From positions 992,001-1,056,000 of the forward strand of contig NZ_JAMXSS010000002.1 of the NCBI RefSeq assembly GCF_024124825.1: a stretch of 64,000 nt of DNA, read 5' to 3'. Numbering within the stretch: the first letter of the stretch is position 1; every line of letters begins with the position of its first letter. Positions 18,592 through 28,012 of this stretch are shown piece after piece. The notes below the pieces were generated by a model. That model was not told the DNA's origin. It made no database searches and worked only from the letters and a program-made list of their open reading frames with translations. The position numbers and the translations under genes were made by a program. Source of the DNA: Arthrobacter sp. H16F315 (GTDB lineage Bacteria > Actinomycetota > Actinomycetes > Actinomycetales > Micrococcaceae).

Positions 18592-19710
18592 CTACGCGGA
18601 GACCAGCTGGTGCCAGTCGGTGACGAGGGGCAGGTTGTGCGCCTCGGAGACCGAGCGGTGCGCCACCTTGCCGCCTGCGATGTTCAGGCCGGCGGCAAGG
18701 GCGCCGTCGCGCTCGAACGCGGCCTTGACGCCCAGGTTGGCAAGCGAGACGGCGTAGCGCAGGGTGACGTTGGTCAGCGCGTACGTGGATGTGTTCGGGA
18801 CGGCGCCGGGCATGTTGGCGACGCAGTAGAAGATGGTGTTGTGCACCTTGTACGTCGGTTCCTGGTGCGTGGTGGGGTGGGTGTCCTCGAAGCAGCCGCC
18901 CTGGTCCACCGCGATGTCGACCAGCACGGAGCCGGGCTTCATCCGGGAGACGAGCTCGTTGGTGACCAGCTTGGGGGCCTTGGCGCCCGGGATCAGCACC
19001 GAGCCGATCACGAGGTCGGCGTCGACGACGGACTTCTCAATCTCGTAGGCGTTGGAGGCCACGGTCTTCAGGCGGCCCTGGTACTGGGCGTCCAGTTCAC
19101 GCAAGCGGTTGATGTTGATATCCAGGATGGTGACGTCGGCGCCGAGGCCCAGGGCCATCGCGGCGGCATTGGTGCCGGCAACACCGGCGCCCAAGACAAC
19201 AACCTTGGCCGGGCGGACGCCCGGAACGCCGCCGAGCAGCACACCCTTGCCGCCGGCCGGTGCCATCAGCGAAGTGGCGCCCACCTGGACGGACAGGCGG
19301 CCGGCAACCTCGGACATCGGGGCGAGCAGCGGCAGCGTGCGGCCCTCCTGGACGGTCTCATAGGCGATGGCGGTGACGCCGGTGTTGATGAGTTCCTGGG
19401 TCAGCTCGGGCTCGGCCGCGAGGTGCAGGTAGGTGAAGAGGATCAGGTCCTTGCGGAAACGGTGATATTCAGCCTTGACCGGTTCCTTCACCTTCATGAC
19501 CATGTCCGCGCGGGCCCAGACGTCATCGGCGTCGGCGACGATCTCGGCACCGGCGATCGCGTATTCCTCGTCCGTGATGCCCGAGCCCAGGCCTGCGCCG
19601 CGTTCCACCAGGACCGAATGGCCGTGGGTGCGGAACTCGTGGACGCCGGCAGCGGTAATGGCGACACGGAATTCGTTGTTTTTGATTTCTTTCGGGACAC
19701 CGATGATCAT
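18592..19710 (-). CDS. ald: Alanine dehydrogenase
   Basis: A 372-residue NAD-dependent alanine dehydrogenase (L-alanine to pyruvate plus ammonia). It starts with the family hallmark MIIGVPKEIKNNEFRVA. Further marks are the MVMKVKEP substrate loop, LFTYLHLAAEPELT with the catalytic histidine, the VVVLGAGVAGTNAA nucleotide-binding loop and the late DQGGCFED motif. Length is exactly that of the family. It is divergent from a PucR-type regulator at 19967 across 256 bases, an arrangement suggesting control of alanine or nitrogen catabolism by that regulator. Confidence 0.95.
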   Translation of the reverse strand: MIIGVPKEIKNNEFRVAITAAGVHEFRTHGHSVLVERGAGLGSGITDEEYAIAGAEIVADADDVWARADMVMKVKEPVKAEYHRFRKDLILFTYLHLAAEPELTQELINTGVTAIAYETVQEGRTLPLLAPMSEVAGRLSVQVGATSLMAPAGGKGVLLGGVPGVRPAKVVVLGAGVAGTNAAAMALGLGADVTILDININRLRELDAQYQGRLKTVASNAYEIEKSVVDADLVIGSVLIPGAKAPKLVTNELVSRMKPGSVLVDIAVDQGGCFEDTHPTTHQEPTYKVHNTIFYCVANMPGAVPNTSTYALTNVTLRYAVSLANLGVKAAFERDGALAAGLNIAGGKVAHRSVSEAHNLPLVTDWHQLVSA

Positions 19711-19954
19711 GTGTGGGCTCCAGTGCTGGGGGCCTTATGGGCCCGGGTGAATGCGGGGAAGTAGTACTTCCAGAATAAATCCCGCTGTGAGGCAAGCGAC
19801 AGGAGCCGTCGGGCAGCAGCGGCGGCTGCCCCCGGGAATCCGGGTCTTTTCAATTTGGCGGCTGGACATTTGTCGAACGGCAAAGCGTCAGGTGTCGCCT
19901 GCTGTCCGTTGGCACGGGTGGTCCCCGGGTTCTCCGGAGGCGAGGTGCCGGCAG

Positions 19955-19960
19955 TAGTCT
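19955..19960 (+). promoter_or_regulatory. Leaderless -10 box of the PucR-type regulator gene
   Basis: TAGTCT, 6 bases, then ATG at 19967; no ribosome-binding site is seen at a useful distance. Confidence 0.55.
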
Positions 19961-19966
19961 GGCAGG

Positions 19967-21187
19967 ATGCAGCAGCAGGATGTCGAACAGCTCGTGGAGC
20001 ATGTGGCACTGAAACTGGGCCGCGGCCTCTCACTCGAGGATCTGGACGGCCTGCTGCTTGCCTACAGCTCCAACCAGTCCCACGCTGACCGGGTCCGGGT
20101 GAACTTCCTGCTCAGCAAACGCGTCCCGCTGGACGTCAGTGCCTGGCAGCTCTCGCACGGGATCGCGACGGCGGTGCGCCCTGTGGTGGTCGCGGCCAAC
20201 GAAGAGCTCGGCATGCTGGGCCGTGTCTGCGTGCCCCTCCTGGTGCGGGGCTTCCGGGTTGGCTACCTCTGGGTCCAGCTGGACTCGGCGGACCCGAACG
20301 CGGTGTCGGTTCTTGGCCAGCTGCCGGATGTGGCCCGTGAGCTGGAGGAGCTCTCGGCGCTGCTGTTGGACTCCAATACCGCCGAATCCGAGTTCCGCCG
20401 CCGCCGCGAACAGGAGTTCCTGGCCGCCTGCCGGGGCGAGTCCAACGCCGTCGCGGCAGTGGCGGGCTGGAAGGAAGTACAGGGCCGTGGCCCCTGGCAA
20501 CTCGTGACGGTGCTTGACGCTGACGGCTGGGCGGAAGGCTCGGATCCGATCGCCGCCACGCTGATTCACCGCTCAGCTGCCCTGCAGGCCACTATCGGTG
20601 TGGATTCGGCCCTGTTCAGCGCCGGCACCGAGACCCACGCCGTTGTGTTGTTCAGGGCATCAACCGGCCGGGCAGACCACGCCCAGGTGCTGGTCCACTA
20701 CCAGTTGGAGCTGGCCAAACGAGCGGGCCGGCCGGTGCACAGGATTATCCTGGGGACTTCCGAGAGCTTCGCGCGGCCTCGCGAACTCGCTGACGCATAC
20801 CGCCAGTCCCGGCAGGCCGCGCAGGCGGCGTCGGTGGATCCCCAACTGGGTGAGCTCGTGGACTGCCGAGCCACCGGCATTTACCAGCTGCTGGCCTCTG
20901 CCGGCGGAGGAGCGGGGGCGTGGGCGGACGCGGGCTCGGTCTACTTCCGGCTCCTGGAAGACCATGACCGGAACCATGAGCTGCTGCCGGTGCTGGAACT
21001 CTTTTATGACAATGACGGTTCAGTCCAGGGCGTCGCGGACAAGCTCCACCTGCACCGTAGCAGCATCTATAACCGGCTCGGCCGGATTCGGCAGCTGCTC
21101 GGTGTCGACCCGCTCAAGGGGATGGTGCGGCTGGAACTGCACTCGGCACTCAAGGCCCGTCGCTGGGCCGGCCGCCCCAGGATCTAG
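19967..21187 (+). CDS. PucR/CdaR-type transcriptional regulator
   Basis: A 406-residue regulator with a long N-terminal sensory region (about 1-330) and a C-terminal PucR-type helix-turn-helix, seen as ELFYDNDGSVQGVADKLHLHRSSIYNRLGRIRQLLGVDP. The spacing and the HRSSIYNRL recognition helix are diagnostic for the PucR/CdaR C-terminal HTH. Such proteins usually activate neighbouring catabolic genes. It is divergent from ald, so alanine dehydrogenase is the likely target. The sensory part is not assigned to a known ligand family here. Confidence 0.85.
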   Translation: MQQQDVEQLVEHVALKLGRGLSLEDLDGLLLAYSSNQSHADRVRVNFLLSKRVPLDVSAWQLSHGIATAVRPVVVAANEELGMLGRVCVPLLVRGFRVGYLWVQLDSADPNAVSVLGQLPDVARELEELSALLLDSNTAESEFRRRREQEFLAACRGESNAVAAVAGWKEVQGRGPWQLVTVLDADGWAEGSDPIAATLIHRSAALQATIGVDSALFSAGTETHAVVLFRASTGRADHAQVLVHYQLELAKRAGRPVHRIILGTSESFARPRELADAYRQSRQAAQAASVDPQLGELVDCRATGIYQLLASAGGGAGAWADAGSVYFRLLEDHDRNHELLPVLELFYDNDGSVQGVADKLHLHRSSIYNRLGRIRQLLGVDPLKGMVRLELHSALKARRWAGRPRI

Positions 21188-21198
21188 CCGGCGGAGTC

Positions 21199-21474
21199 CT
21201 AGCTGCCGCGGCCCTCGCGTTCGGGCCGCTCGGCCTCAGCCGGATGCTCCGATTCGGGGCCGGGACCACCGTCGACGGCAGCAGCTGATGCCCGCGCGGC
21301 CCTGCCCCTGCGGCGGGAGATCCGGCTGTCCATCCACATGGAAACGGCGACAAACGCCACGCAGCTGGCCATAAAGTCGGCCGTGTAGTTCAGTCCCATG
21401 GCGTTTCCGAGGATGCCGGTAAGCACCATGGCGGCAATGCCAGCCACAATGTGCCACCCTCTGAACTTAGCCAC
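21199..21474 (-). CDS. Small membrane protein of unknown function
   Basis: A 91-residue protein with two hydrophobic helices (about residues 7-26 and 31-47), then an RISRRRGR basic stretch and a polar, Glu/Pro-rich tail. The GTG start lies 6 bases after TACGCT (21486-21481), a leaderless arrangement that supports expression. It is convergent with the PucR-type regulator. I do not recognise the family. Confidence 0.6.
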   Translation of the reverse strand: MAKFRGWHIVAGIAAMVLTGILGNAMGLNYTADFMASCVAFVAVSMWMDSRISRRRGRAARASAAAVDGGPGPESEHPAEAERPEREGRGS

Positions 21475-21480
21475 AATCCA

Positions 21481-21486
21481 AGCGTA
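21481..21486 (-). promoter_or_regulatory. Leaderless -10 box of the small membrane protein gene
   Basis: On the minus strand TACGCT (21486-21481), 6 bases, GTG (21474). Confidence 0.5.
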
Positions 21487-21548
21487 ACCCCGGTGTTATC
21501 CGCGTTTCCGCGCGGAGGCGGGATCGTTGTTTGATCCTTATCACCGCG

Positions 21549-21969
21549 TCACGAACCTTCCGAGGCGTCGTCACGTCCGTGGTGCGCAACGCCGTCGGCG
21601 GTACTGTTCTTCTTCTGCTTGTCCAACCAGGCCATAATGTCGGCGAGCCGGATCCGCCGGTGCGTGCCGCGGTACTCCACCGGGATTTCGCCGCGGTCCG
21701 TCAAGTTCCGCAGGTAGGTGTGCGAGATCCCGGCCAGCTCGGCTGCCCGGGACGTGGTCAGCATTTCCGCCACGCTGCCCACCGTGACGGCTTCGCCCCG
21801 GCTGAAGCGCGCCAGTAAGTCCACAACGGCGTCCCGCGCCTGGTCCGGCAGCCGGTGCACGGTGCCGTCAACAAAGACCGTAATGTCTTCGCTGCCGTTG
21901 AGGGCGTACCGGAGTTTCTGCGCGTCCTCAGCGAGAAGGGGGCGGCCACCCGGGGGCAATCAGTGTCAT
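21549..21969 (-). CDS. Excisionase-family helix-turn-helix protein, start region frameshifted
   Basis: A DNA-binding protein of about 139 residues. The C-terminal half has a MerR/excisionase-like HTH: MLTTSRAAELAGISHTYLRNLTDRGEIPVEYRGTHRRI, then LADIMAWLDKQ. The main frame opens only at a TTG (21959). However, TAGGAT (21982-21977), 7 bases and ATG (21969) form a leaderless start in another frame; removing one base from a G/C run (21952-21956 is the best candidate) joins them as MTLIAPGGRPLLAEDAQ. Related proteins often act as antitoxins beside a PIN-domain toxin, but no toxin gene is adjacent here. The exact role is unknown. Confidence 0.7.
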
Positions 21970-22025
21970 GGACTGCATCCTAGCGCCCCGGGCCGGCCCT
22001 GCCTTGCCTTAGCCCTGCTGCGGCG

Positions 22026-23711
22026 CTACAGCCCCAGCTCTTCCAGGACGGGCAGCTTCGCCCGGACCCAGGCCCGGGCCTCGGTGGCGCTCGGCGCGGA
22101 GAGGGCAAGTTTGGCGAGTTCCTGTGCCTCGGCCAGCGTGACAGTCTTCAGCACCGCAGCCACTGCTGCCAGGGACCGGGCCGTCATGGACAAGGTCGAG
22201 ACGCCCAGCCCGGTCAGGACGACGGCGAGGGCAGGGTCCGCTGCGGCCTCGCCGCAAACGCCGACCGGCTTGCGGTGGCCCTCCGCGATGGAACCTTCAA
22301 CGGTTAGGCCCACCAGTCGAAGCACGGCAGGCTGCCAGGGTGTGTTGAGCCCTGCGAGCGGCCCCAGCTGGCGGTCGGCTGCCATCGCGTACTGCGTGAG
22401 GTCGTTGGTCCCCAGGCTCGCGAAGGCCACCTCGCGAAGGATGGCCTCGGCGGTGAGCGCCGCGGACGGGACTTCGACCATGACCCCGGGGGTTTTGATT
22501 CCGGCCTCGGCGCACAGGGTGGCGAAGCGGGCGGCCTCCTCGGCGGTGGAAATCATCGGCGCCATGACCCACACGTCCGCCTCGGATTCCTGTTCGGCCC
22601 TGGCAATGGCCTGCAACTGCCGTTCCAGTACACCCGGTGTGGTGAAATCGGTGCGGTAGCCGCGGACACCGAGGGCAGGGTTCGGTTCGGTGGCGTCGGT
22701 AAGGAAAGGCAGCGGCTTGTCAGCGCCGGCGTCGAGGGTTCGGAGCACAACCTTCTTGCCGGGGAAAGCAGCAAAGACGCCCTGGTACGCGGCGGCCTGT
22801 TCGTCAACGGTGGGTTCGGTGTCGCGTTCCAGGAAGCAAAATTCGGTCCGGAACAGTCCCACACCCTGGGCATTGAGCTTCGCGGCGGCCACGGCATCCT
22901 TGGCCCCGCCGACGTTGGCGAGCAGCGGCACCAGGTGGCCGTCCGCCGTCGCGCCCGTTCCGTCGAAGTCCGCCAGCAGCGACGCGGTGGCAGCCCAGTG
23001 TTCGGCGGCGGCCCGCTGGGAGTCGTCCGGGTCCACGGTGATCAGGCCGGCGGCGCCGTCCACGTAGACCTCGGTACCGTCCGAAATCCGGTCGACGCCG
23101 GCGGCTGCAACGATGGCGGGCAGGCCCAGCGAGCGGGCGATGATCGCCGTGTGGGACTGCGGCCCGCCGCCGGCCGTGAGCAGGGCCAGAATCTTATCCG
23201 GATCCAGGGTCGCGGTGTCCGCCGGGGCGAGGTCTTCGGCGATCAGGATAAACGGGGTGGGGGAGTTTGGGATGCCCGGGGCGGGGACGCCGCGCAGCTC
23301 GGCGACGATGCGGGCGCGGACGTCCAGGACGTCAGTGGCGCGTTCGGCCATGTAGCCGCCCAGGTTATGCAGCATTTCCGAGACGGAAGCACCGGCTTCC
23401 CAGATGGCCCGTTGGCCGGAGGTGCCGCGGCCGATCAGCTTGGCGGCGGATTTCAGAAGCATGGTGTCCGTCGCCATCAGTGCTGTTGCCTCCAGGACTG
23501 CCTTCCCGTCGCCGCTGACGGTCTCGGCGCGGGCCTTCAGCACATCGTGCACGGCCCTAGCGGCAGTCTTGAGGGCCGCTGTCGCCTCCTCGGCCGTGAC
23601 CCCGGCCGGGAGCTGCTCCCCGGCGGGTGGTTCGCTGACTGGTTTGGGCATTTGGCGAACGGGTCCGATGATGCGGCCGGGGCTGACGCCTACTCCTGGG
23701 AAGTTCTGCAC
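22026..23711 (-). CDS. ptsI: Phosphoenolpyruvate-protein phosphotransferase (PTS Enzyme I)
   Basis: A 561-residue Enzyme I that transfers phosphate from PEP to HPr. The phosphorylated histidine is H187 in GGGPQSHTAIIARSLGLPAIV. The PEP-binding barrel shows LFRTEFCFLERD, LRTLDAGADKPLPFL, GTNDLTQYAMAADR and the active-site cysteine in VCGEAAADP. The GTG start has GAGGACC about five bases upstream. It diverges from the TetR-mtlA-mtlD operon, so the general PTS energy-coupling enzyme sits next to a specific sugar transporter. HPr is not found in the window. Confidence 0.95.
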   Translation of the reverse strand: MQNFPGVGVSPGRIIGPVRQMPKPVSEPPAGEQLPAGVTAEEATAALKTAARAVHDVLKARAETVSGDGKAVLEATALMATDTMLLKSAAKLIGRGTSGQRAIWEAGASVSEMLHNLGGYMAERATDVLDVRARIVAELRGVPAPGIPNSPTPFILIAEDLAPADTATLDPDKILALLTAGGGPQSHTAIIARSLGLPAIVAAAGVDRISDGTEVYVDGAAGLITVDPDDSQRAAAEHWAATASLLADFDGTGATADGHLVPLLANVGGAKDAVAAAKLNAQGVGLFRTEFCFLERDTEPTVDEQAAAYQGVFAAFPGKKVVLRTLDAGADKPLPFLTDATEPNPALGVRGYRTDFTTPGVLERQLQAIARAEQESEADVWVMAPMISTAEEAARFATLCAEAGIKTPGVMVEVPSAALTAEAILREVAFASLGTNDLTQYAMAADRQLGPLAGLNTPWQPAVLRLVGLTVEGSIAEGHRKPVGVCGEAAADPALAVVLTGLGVSTLSMTARSLAAVAAVLKTVTLAEAQELAKLALSAPSATEARAWVRAKLPVLEELGL

Positions 23712-23817
23712 TGAAGGTCCTCATTCTCTGACGGCAGCCGTGCCCGTCGGAACACCTGCGGGCCGGGGCAGCAGCTGCCTAGCGCTGTTGTTGCTGCCGT
23801 AAATCTGCGTTCTTGAA

Positions 23818-23853
23818 AAGTGTATGTGATGCACTTCATATAGCGTTGCTATA
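23818..23853. promoter_or_regulatory. Two palindromes between ptsI and the mtl-operon TetR gene
   Basis: AAGTGTAT-GTG-ATGCACTT (23818-23836, one mismatch) and the perfect TATAGC-GTT-GCTATA (23839-23853). Both lie just upstream of TAGGCT (23859-23864), the -10 of the tetR gene, so a repressor bound there would block that promoter. The bases between the two are AT-rich relative to the genome. Confidence 0.6.
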
Positions 23854-23858
23854 GATGC

Positions 23859-23864
23859 TAGGCT
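23859..23864 (+). promoter_or_regulatory. Leaderless -10 box of the mtl-operon TetR gene
   Basis: TAGGCT, 7 bases, then ATG at 23872. A weak -35 (TTCATA, 23835-23840) lies 18 bases upstream, with the second palindrome inside the spacer. Confidence 0.6.
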
Positions 23865-23871
23865 AGCGCGT

Positions 23872-24600
23872 ATGAGTGTGAATGGCGAGTTGCCGCCGAA
23901 GACGCGGCTGCTGCAGGCGGCCGCCGAATTGCTCGCCACGTCGGCTGGCGGATCGATCTCGACGCGCCAGATCACGCAGGCTGCACGCGTGACTGCACCG
24001 ACGCTGTATCACCACTTCGGTGACAAAGAAGGGCTCTTTGACGCCGTTATTACGGAGGGTTTCAGAGCCTATGTTGCGGGCGAACGTGATTTCGCCCCGT
24101 CCGGACAGCCGATGGAGGATATCCGGCGCATGTGGGACAACCATGTGCACTTTGGGCTCGCTAACCCCGAGCTCTACCTGGTGATGTTCGGCAACATCCG
24201 CCCGGAAAGCCGTCCCGCGGTCATCGCTGATGCCGAGGCGCTGATGGAGGAGCTGCTCACCACTGCCGCTGTGATGGGTCACCTGAACGTTCCCCCGCGG
24301 GAGGCTGCCAGAAGCATTCTGGCCGCAACCGTGGGGGTTACGCTGATGCTGATCTCCGAGCGTGCTGCCGACCGAAACCTTGAGCTGTCCGCGATGACGC
24401 GGGATGCCATGGTCTTTGCCGTGTCCACGGACAAGGCCAAGGCCTCCGGGCCCGGTTCCTCCGGGGAGTCCTCCGTGGTGGTGGCTGCGATCGCCCTGAA
24501 CGCGGCACTCCAGTCCTCGGATCCGGCGCAGCTCTCCAGCTCAGAACTCAAGCTCTTCCTCGAATGGCTCCACCGGATCTCCACCAGCGCCAAAGGCTGA
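23872..24600 (+). CDS. TetR family regulator of the mannitol PTS operon
   Basis: A 242-residue TetR-type regulator. The HTH is clear: GSISTRQITQAARVTAPTLYHHFGDKEGLFDAV (about residues 25-57). The ligand domain includes LYLVMFGNIRPESRP, common in TetR_C families of actinobacteria. The gene lies 56 bases upstream of mtlA, in the same direction, and is preceded by two palindromes, so it is probably autoregulated and controls mtlA-mtlD. Firmicute mannitol operons use MtlR (a PRD activator) instead. The inducing ligand is unknown. Confidence 0.88.
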   Translation: MSVNGELPPKTRLLQAAAELLATSAGGSISTRQITQAARVTAPTLYHHFGDKEGLFDAVITEGFRAYVAGERDFAPSGQPMEDIRRMWDNHVHFGLANPELYLVMFGNIRPESRPAVIADAEALMEELLTTAAVMGHLNVPPREAARSILAATVGVTLMLISERAADRNLELSAMTRDAMVFAVSTDKAKASGPGSSGESSVVVAAIALNAALQSSDPAQLSSSELKLFLEWLHRISTSAKG

Positions 24601-24656
24601 TCCGCGCCACATTCACCCATCCTGCGCTGTCGCAGGAGTGACGTTTAGGAAACCAC

Positions 24657-26645
24657 ATGGCAACAGATACAGTTGCAAAACCCCGCACCAGCGCACGCGT
24701 GCACGTGCAGAAATTCGGGACATTCCTGTCCGGGATGATTATGCCCAATATAGGTGCGTTCATTGCGTGGGGCATCATCACGGCCCTCTTCATTGAGAAG
24801 GGCTGGCTTCCCGTGCCGGCGTTGGGTGGCTTCGGCACCAACGCCGACGGGGACCCGAATGTGGGCCTCGTTGGCCCGATGATCACCTATCTGCTGCCCC
24901 TGCTGATTGGATACACCGGCGGAAAGATGGTCTACGACGTCCGCGGCGGCGTTGTTGGCGCCATCGGCACCATGGGGGTGATTGTCGGCGCCGGCATCCC
25001 GATGTTCATCGGCGCCATGATCATGGGCCCGCTTGGCGGCTGGACCATAAAAAAGATCGACGCCCTCTGGGACGGCAAGATCCGCCCCGGTTTTGAAATG
25101 CTGGTGAACAACTTCGCCGCCGGCATCTGGGGCGCCCTGCTGGCCCTGCTGGGCTTCTACGGCATTTCACCGCTGGTGTCCGCCTTCAGCGCCGGTGCCG
25201 GGAACGTTGTGCAGTTCCTCGTCAACAACGGACTCCTGCCGCTGACCAGCATCTTTATCGAACCGGCCAAGGTGCTCTTTTTGAACAACGCCATCAACCA
25301 CGGCGTGCTCACTCCGCTGGGTGTCCAGCAGTCCCTGGAGCAGGGCAAATCCATCCTGTTCCTGCTCGAGGCTAATCCCGGCCCGGGCCTGGGCATCCTG
25401 CTGGCCTACATGTTCTTCGGCCGGGGCCTCGCCAAGGGGTCGGCACCGGGCGCTGCGATCATCCACTTCTTCGGCGGCATCCACGAAATCTACTTCCCGT
25501 ACGTCCTGATGCGTCCGCTGCTGATCCTTGCCGCGATCGCCGGCGGCATGACGGGAATTGCCACCCTTGCCGTGACCAACGCCGGTCTTGTGGCGCCGGC
25601 GGCTCCGGGGTCCATCATTGCCGTCCTCGCCCAGACCAGCCGGGACAGCTACTTCGGTGTGATCCTTTCGGTCCTGTTGGCAGCAGCCGTCTCCTTCCTG
25701 GTCGCAGCGGTCATCCTCAAAACGGGCAAAGTCTCTGACGAGGACGAACTGGCCGAAGCAACGTCGCGGATGGAAGAAATGAAGGGCAAAAAGAGCTCTG
25801 TTTCCGCCGCGCTGATCGGCGGCGGCGGGGTGGCGGTGATGGCAGGTCCAATCCAAAGCATTGTGTTCGCCTGCGACGCCGGCATGGGCTCCAGCGCCAT
25901 GGGTGCTTCGGTGCTGCGCAACAAAATCAGGGCGGCCGGCTTCCCGGACGTCAAGGTCACCAACTCCGCCATTGCCAACCTCACGGACAGCTACGACGTA
26001 GTTATCACCCACCAGGACCTCACCGAACGGGCCAGGCCGCTGACGGGCAAAGCGCTGCACTACTCTGTCGACAACTTTATGAGCAGCCCGCGGTATGACG
26101 AAGTGGTGGAACTCGTCTCGCACAGCAACACCGCCGGGGCCCCGGAGGGGGCGCCGGCAACGGGTGGTGCGCACGCCGCGACGGCTCCGGAAGGCGGATC
26201 CGACGGCGGCACCGCCGGCATCCTGGTGGCCGAGAGCGTCCTGCTCAGCGGCACCGCAACTACGCGGGACCAGGCGATCGACGAGGCCGGCAAGCTCCTG
26301 CTGGACCGCGGCGCCGTCGACGCCGGTTACTTGGATGCCATGCACGAGCGCGAGGAATCCGTCTCGACGTACATGGGCAGCTTCCTGGCCATACCGCACG
26401 GTACCAACGCCGCCAAGGACCACATCATCAAGTCGGCGGTCTCCGTGATCCGCTACCCCGAGGGCATCGACTGGAACGGCAAGGAAGTGAAGTTCGTCGT
26501 CGGCGTCGCCGGAATCAACAACGAGCACCTGCACATCCTGTCCTCGATCGCCAAGGTCTTTACCAACAAGGCCCAGGTGGCACAGCTTGAGGCTGCCACC
26601 ACTGTCGAGGAAATCCTGGACCTGTTCGGAAAGGTTAATTCATAG
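24657..26645 (+). CDS. mtlA: PTS mannitol transporter, EIICBA fused
   Basis: A 662-residue mannitol permease with all three PTS domains in one chain. EIIC (about 15-345) opens with [23 protein letters not shown] and contains [20 protein letters not shown] (about 395-490) has the phosphorylated cysteine C406 in [15 protein letters not shown] Gly/Ala/Pro linker leads to EIIA (about 520-660) with the phosphorylated H581 in [11 protein letters not shown]. It imports mannitol as mannitol-1-phosphate. The ATG has AGGA 7 bases upstream. Its stop overlaps the mtlD GTG by one base (TAGTG). Confidence 0.95.
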   Translation: MATDTVAKPRTSARVHVQKFGTFLSGMIMPNIGAFIAWGIITALFIEKGWLPVPALGGFGTNADGDPNVGLVGPMITYLLPLLIGYTGGKMVYDVRGGVVGAIGTMGVIVGAGIPMFIGAMIMGPLGGWTIKKIDALWDGKIRPGFEMLVNNFAAGIWGALLALLGFYGISPLVSAFSAGAGNVVQFLVNNGLLPLTSIFIEPAKVLFLNNAINHGVLTPLGVQQSLEQGKSILFLLEANPGPGLGILLAYMFFGRGLAKGSAPGAAIIHFFGGIHEIYFPYVLMRPLLILAAIAGGMTGIATLAVTNAGLVAPAAPGSIIAVLAQTSRDSYFGVILSVLLAAAVSFLVAAVILKTGKVSDEDELAEATSRMEEMKGKKSSVSAALIGGGGVAVMAGPIQSIVFACDAGMGSSAMGASVLRNKIRAAGFPDVKVTNSAIANLTDSYDVVITHQDLTERARPLTGKALHYSVDNFMSSPRYDEVVELVSHSNTAGAPEGAPATGGAHAATAPEGGSDGGTAGILVAESVLLSGTATTRDQAIDEAGKLLLDRGAVDAGYLDAMHEREESVSTYMGSFLAIPHGTNAAKDHIIKSAVSVIRYPEGIDWNGKEVKFVVGVAGINNEHLHILSSIAKVFTNKAQVAQLEAATTVEEILDLFGKVNS

Positions 26646-27805
26646 TGAAGGCTGTTCATTTCGGAGCCGGAAACATCGGGCGCGGCTTTGTGGGTTTGCT
26701 GCTGCACGAGGCGGGGTACGAGGTGGTGTTCGCGGACGTTGCGGAGGACCTCATCACCGACCTCGCGGCAGCCGACAGCTACCGGGTCCACGAGGTCGGC
26801 GAACACCCCACCGTCCGCACCGTGGAGAATTTCCGCGCGCTGAACTCCACCCGCCAGGAGGCGGAGGTCATCGCGGAAATTTCGACGGCGGACGTGGTCA
26901 CCACGGCGGTGGGGCCGCATATTCTCAAGTTCGTGGCTCCAGTGATCGCCAAGGGGATCGCCGCGCGGGCAGCCGGCCTCGCTCCGCTGCAGGTGATGGC
27001 GTGCGAGAACGCGATCAACGCAACCGACATTTTGAAGTCCGAGGTCTCTGCCCGGTGGGACGGCGCCGCCGGTTCGCTCGATGACAAGCTCGATGAAAAG
27101 GCAGTGTTCGCGAACACGGCCGTGGACCGGATCGTACCCAACCAGGCGGCAGGGCAGGGCCTGGACGTCACTGTCGAGACGTTCTACGAATGGGTTATTG
27201 ACCGGACCCCGTTTGCCGGCAAGGAGCCGGAAATTCCGGGTGCGACCTTCGTGGATGAACTGGAGCCCTACATCGAGCGGAAACTGTTCACCGTGAACAC
27301 CGGGCACGCCGCGGCGGCGTACTTCGGTTTCCAGGGCGGCCTGGAAAAGATTTCCGAGGCCATGGCCGATCAGGACGTCGCCGCCGACGTGCGTGCCGTC
27401 CTGGATGAAACCAAAGAGCTCCTGGTGGCCAAGCATGGCTTCAACCGGGATGAGCAGGAGAGCTACGTCCAAAAGATCCTGGGCCGGTTTTCCAACCCGC
27501 ACCTGCCGGACACTGTGAACCGCGTGGGCCGGGCGCCGTTGCGCAAGCTCAGCCGGCACGAGCGCTTCATCGGTCCGGCGGCGGAGCTGGCCGAGCGCGG
27601 GATCGTCCCGGAGGCACTGCTCGGCGCCATCGCAGCAGCCCTGCGCTTCAACGACCCGGCCGACGCCGAAGCCGTGGAGCTGGGGCAGATCCTGGCGTCT
27701 TTGGGCGCCGATGAGGCAACGGCGAAAATCACCGGACTAGACCCGGAGCACCCGCTGTTCCAGGCGGTCTCGGCCCTGGTCGCGGAGGCCAAAGCCGCCG
27801 GCTAA
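26645..27805 (+). CDS. mtlD: Mannitol-1-phosphate 5-dehydrogenase
   Basis: A 386-residue NAD-dependent polyol dehydrogenase converting mannitol-1-phosphate to fructose-6-phosphate. The N-terminal [27 protein letters not shown] loop is diagnostic. The active-site lysine segment is seen in [18 protein letters not shown] (about residues 212-229). It starts at a GTG overlapping the mtlA stop, so translation is coupled. A strong terminator follows. Together with the transporter and ptsI the locus makes a self-contained mannitol uptake and entry pathway. Confidence 0.95.
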   Translation: MKAVHFGAGNIGRGFVGLLLHEAGYEVVFADVAEDLITDLAAADSYRVHEVGEHPTVRTVENFRALNSTRQEAEVIAEISTADVVTTAVGPHILKFVAPVIAKGIAARAAGLAPLQVMACENAINATDILKSEVSARWDGAAGSLDDKLDEKAVFANTAVDRIVPNQAAGQGLDVTVETFYEWVIDRTPFAGKEPEIPGATFVDELEPYIERKLFTVNTGHAAAAYFGFQGGLEKISEAMADQDVAADVRAVLDETKELLVAKHGFNRDEQESYVQKILGRFSNPHLPDTVNRVGRAPLRKLSRHERFIGPAAELAERGIVPEALLGAIAAALRFNDPADAEAVELGQILASLGADEATAKITGLDPEHPLFQAVSALVAEAKAAG

Positions 27806-27831
27806 GGCGTTTGATTCGTTCGACGCAGCAC

Positions 27832-27869
27832 CGACGACGCCGGAACTCAGCCGAGTTCCGGCGTCGTCG
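27832..27869 (+). terminator. Terminator of the mannitol operon
   Basis: A perfect stem, GACGACGCCGGAACTC / GAGTTCCGGCGTCGTC, with an extra outer C-G pair and the loop AGCC, begins 27 bases after the mtlD stop and is followed by GCGTTT. Confidence 0.85.
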
Positions 27870-27974
27870 CGTTTAAGCCCACGCCAGCCGTGACCCGCGG
27901 TGCGCTATCACGGTGGGTCCTTATCCGACGGCTCCGGCGGGCCCCACCGGAAGGGTCAAGGCGCGGCGGACGAA

Positions 27975-28011
27975 TTGACTGTTAGGGTGCCTAACAGTTA
28001 GGCTACCTAAT
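27975..28011 (+). promoter_or_regulatory. MarR-gene promoter with two operator palindromes
   Basis: -35 TTGACT (27975-27980), 18-base spacer, -10 TAGGCT (27999-28004), ATG at 28013 eight bases later. The perfect 21-bp palindrome ACTGTTAGG-GTG-CCTAACAGT (27978-27998) fills the spacer. A second half-size palindrome, TTAGG-CTA-CCTAA (27998-28010), covers the -10 box and the transcription start. This is the expected layout of an autorepressed MarR gene. Confidence 0.8.
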
Positions 28012-28012
28012 T

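Noticed and set aside
18565..19764. A 399-codon plus-strand frame opposite ald
   Set aside because: Antisense to a perfectly matching alanine dehydrogenase; composition is typical of a GC-frame shadow.
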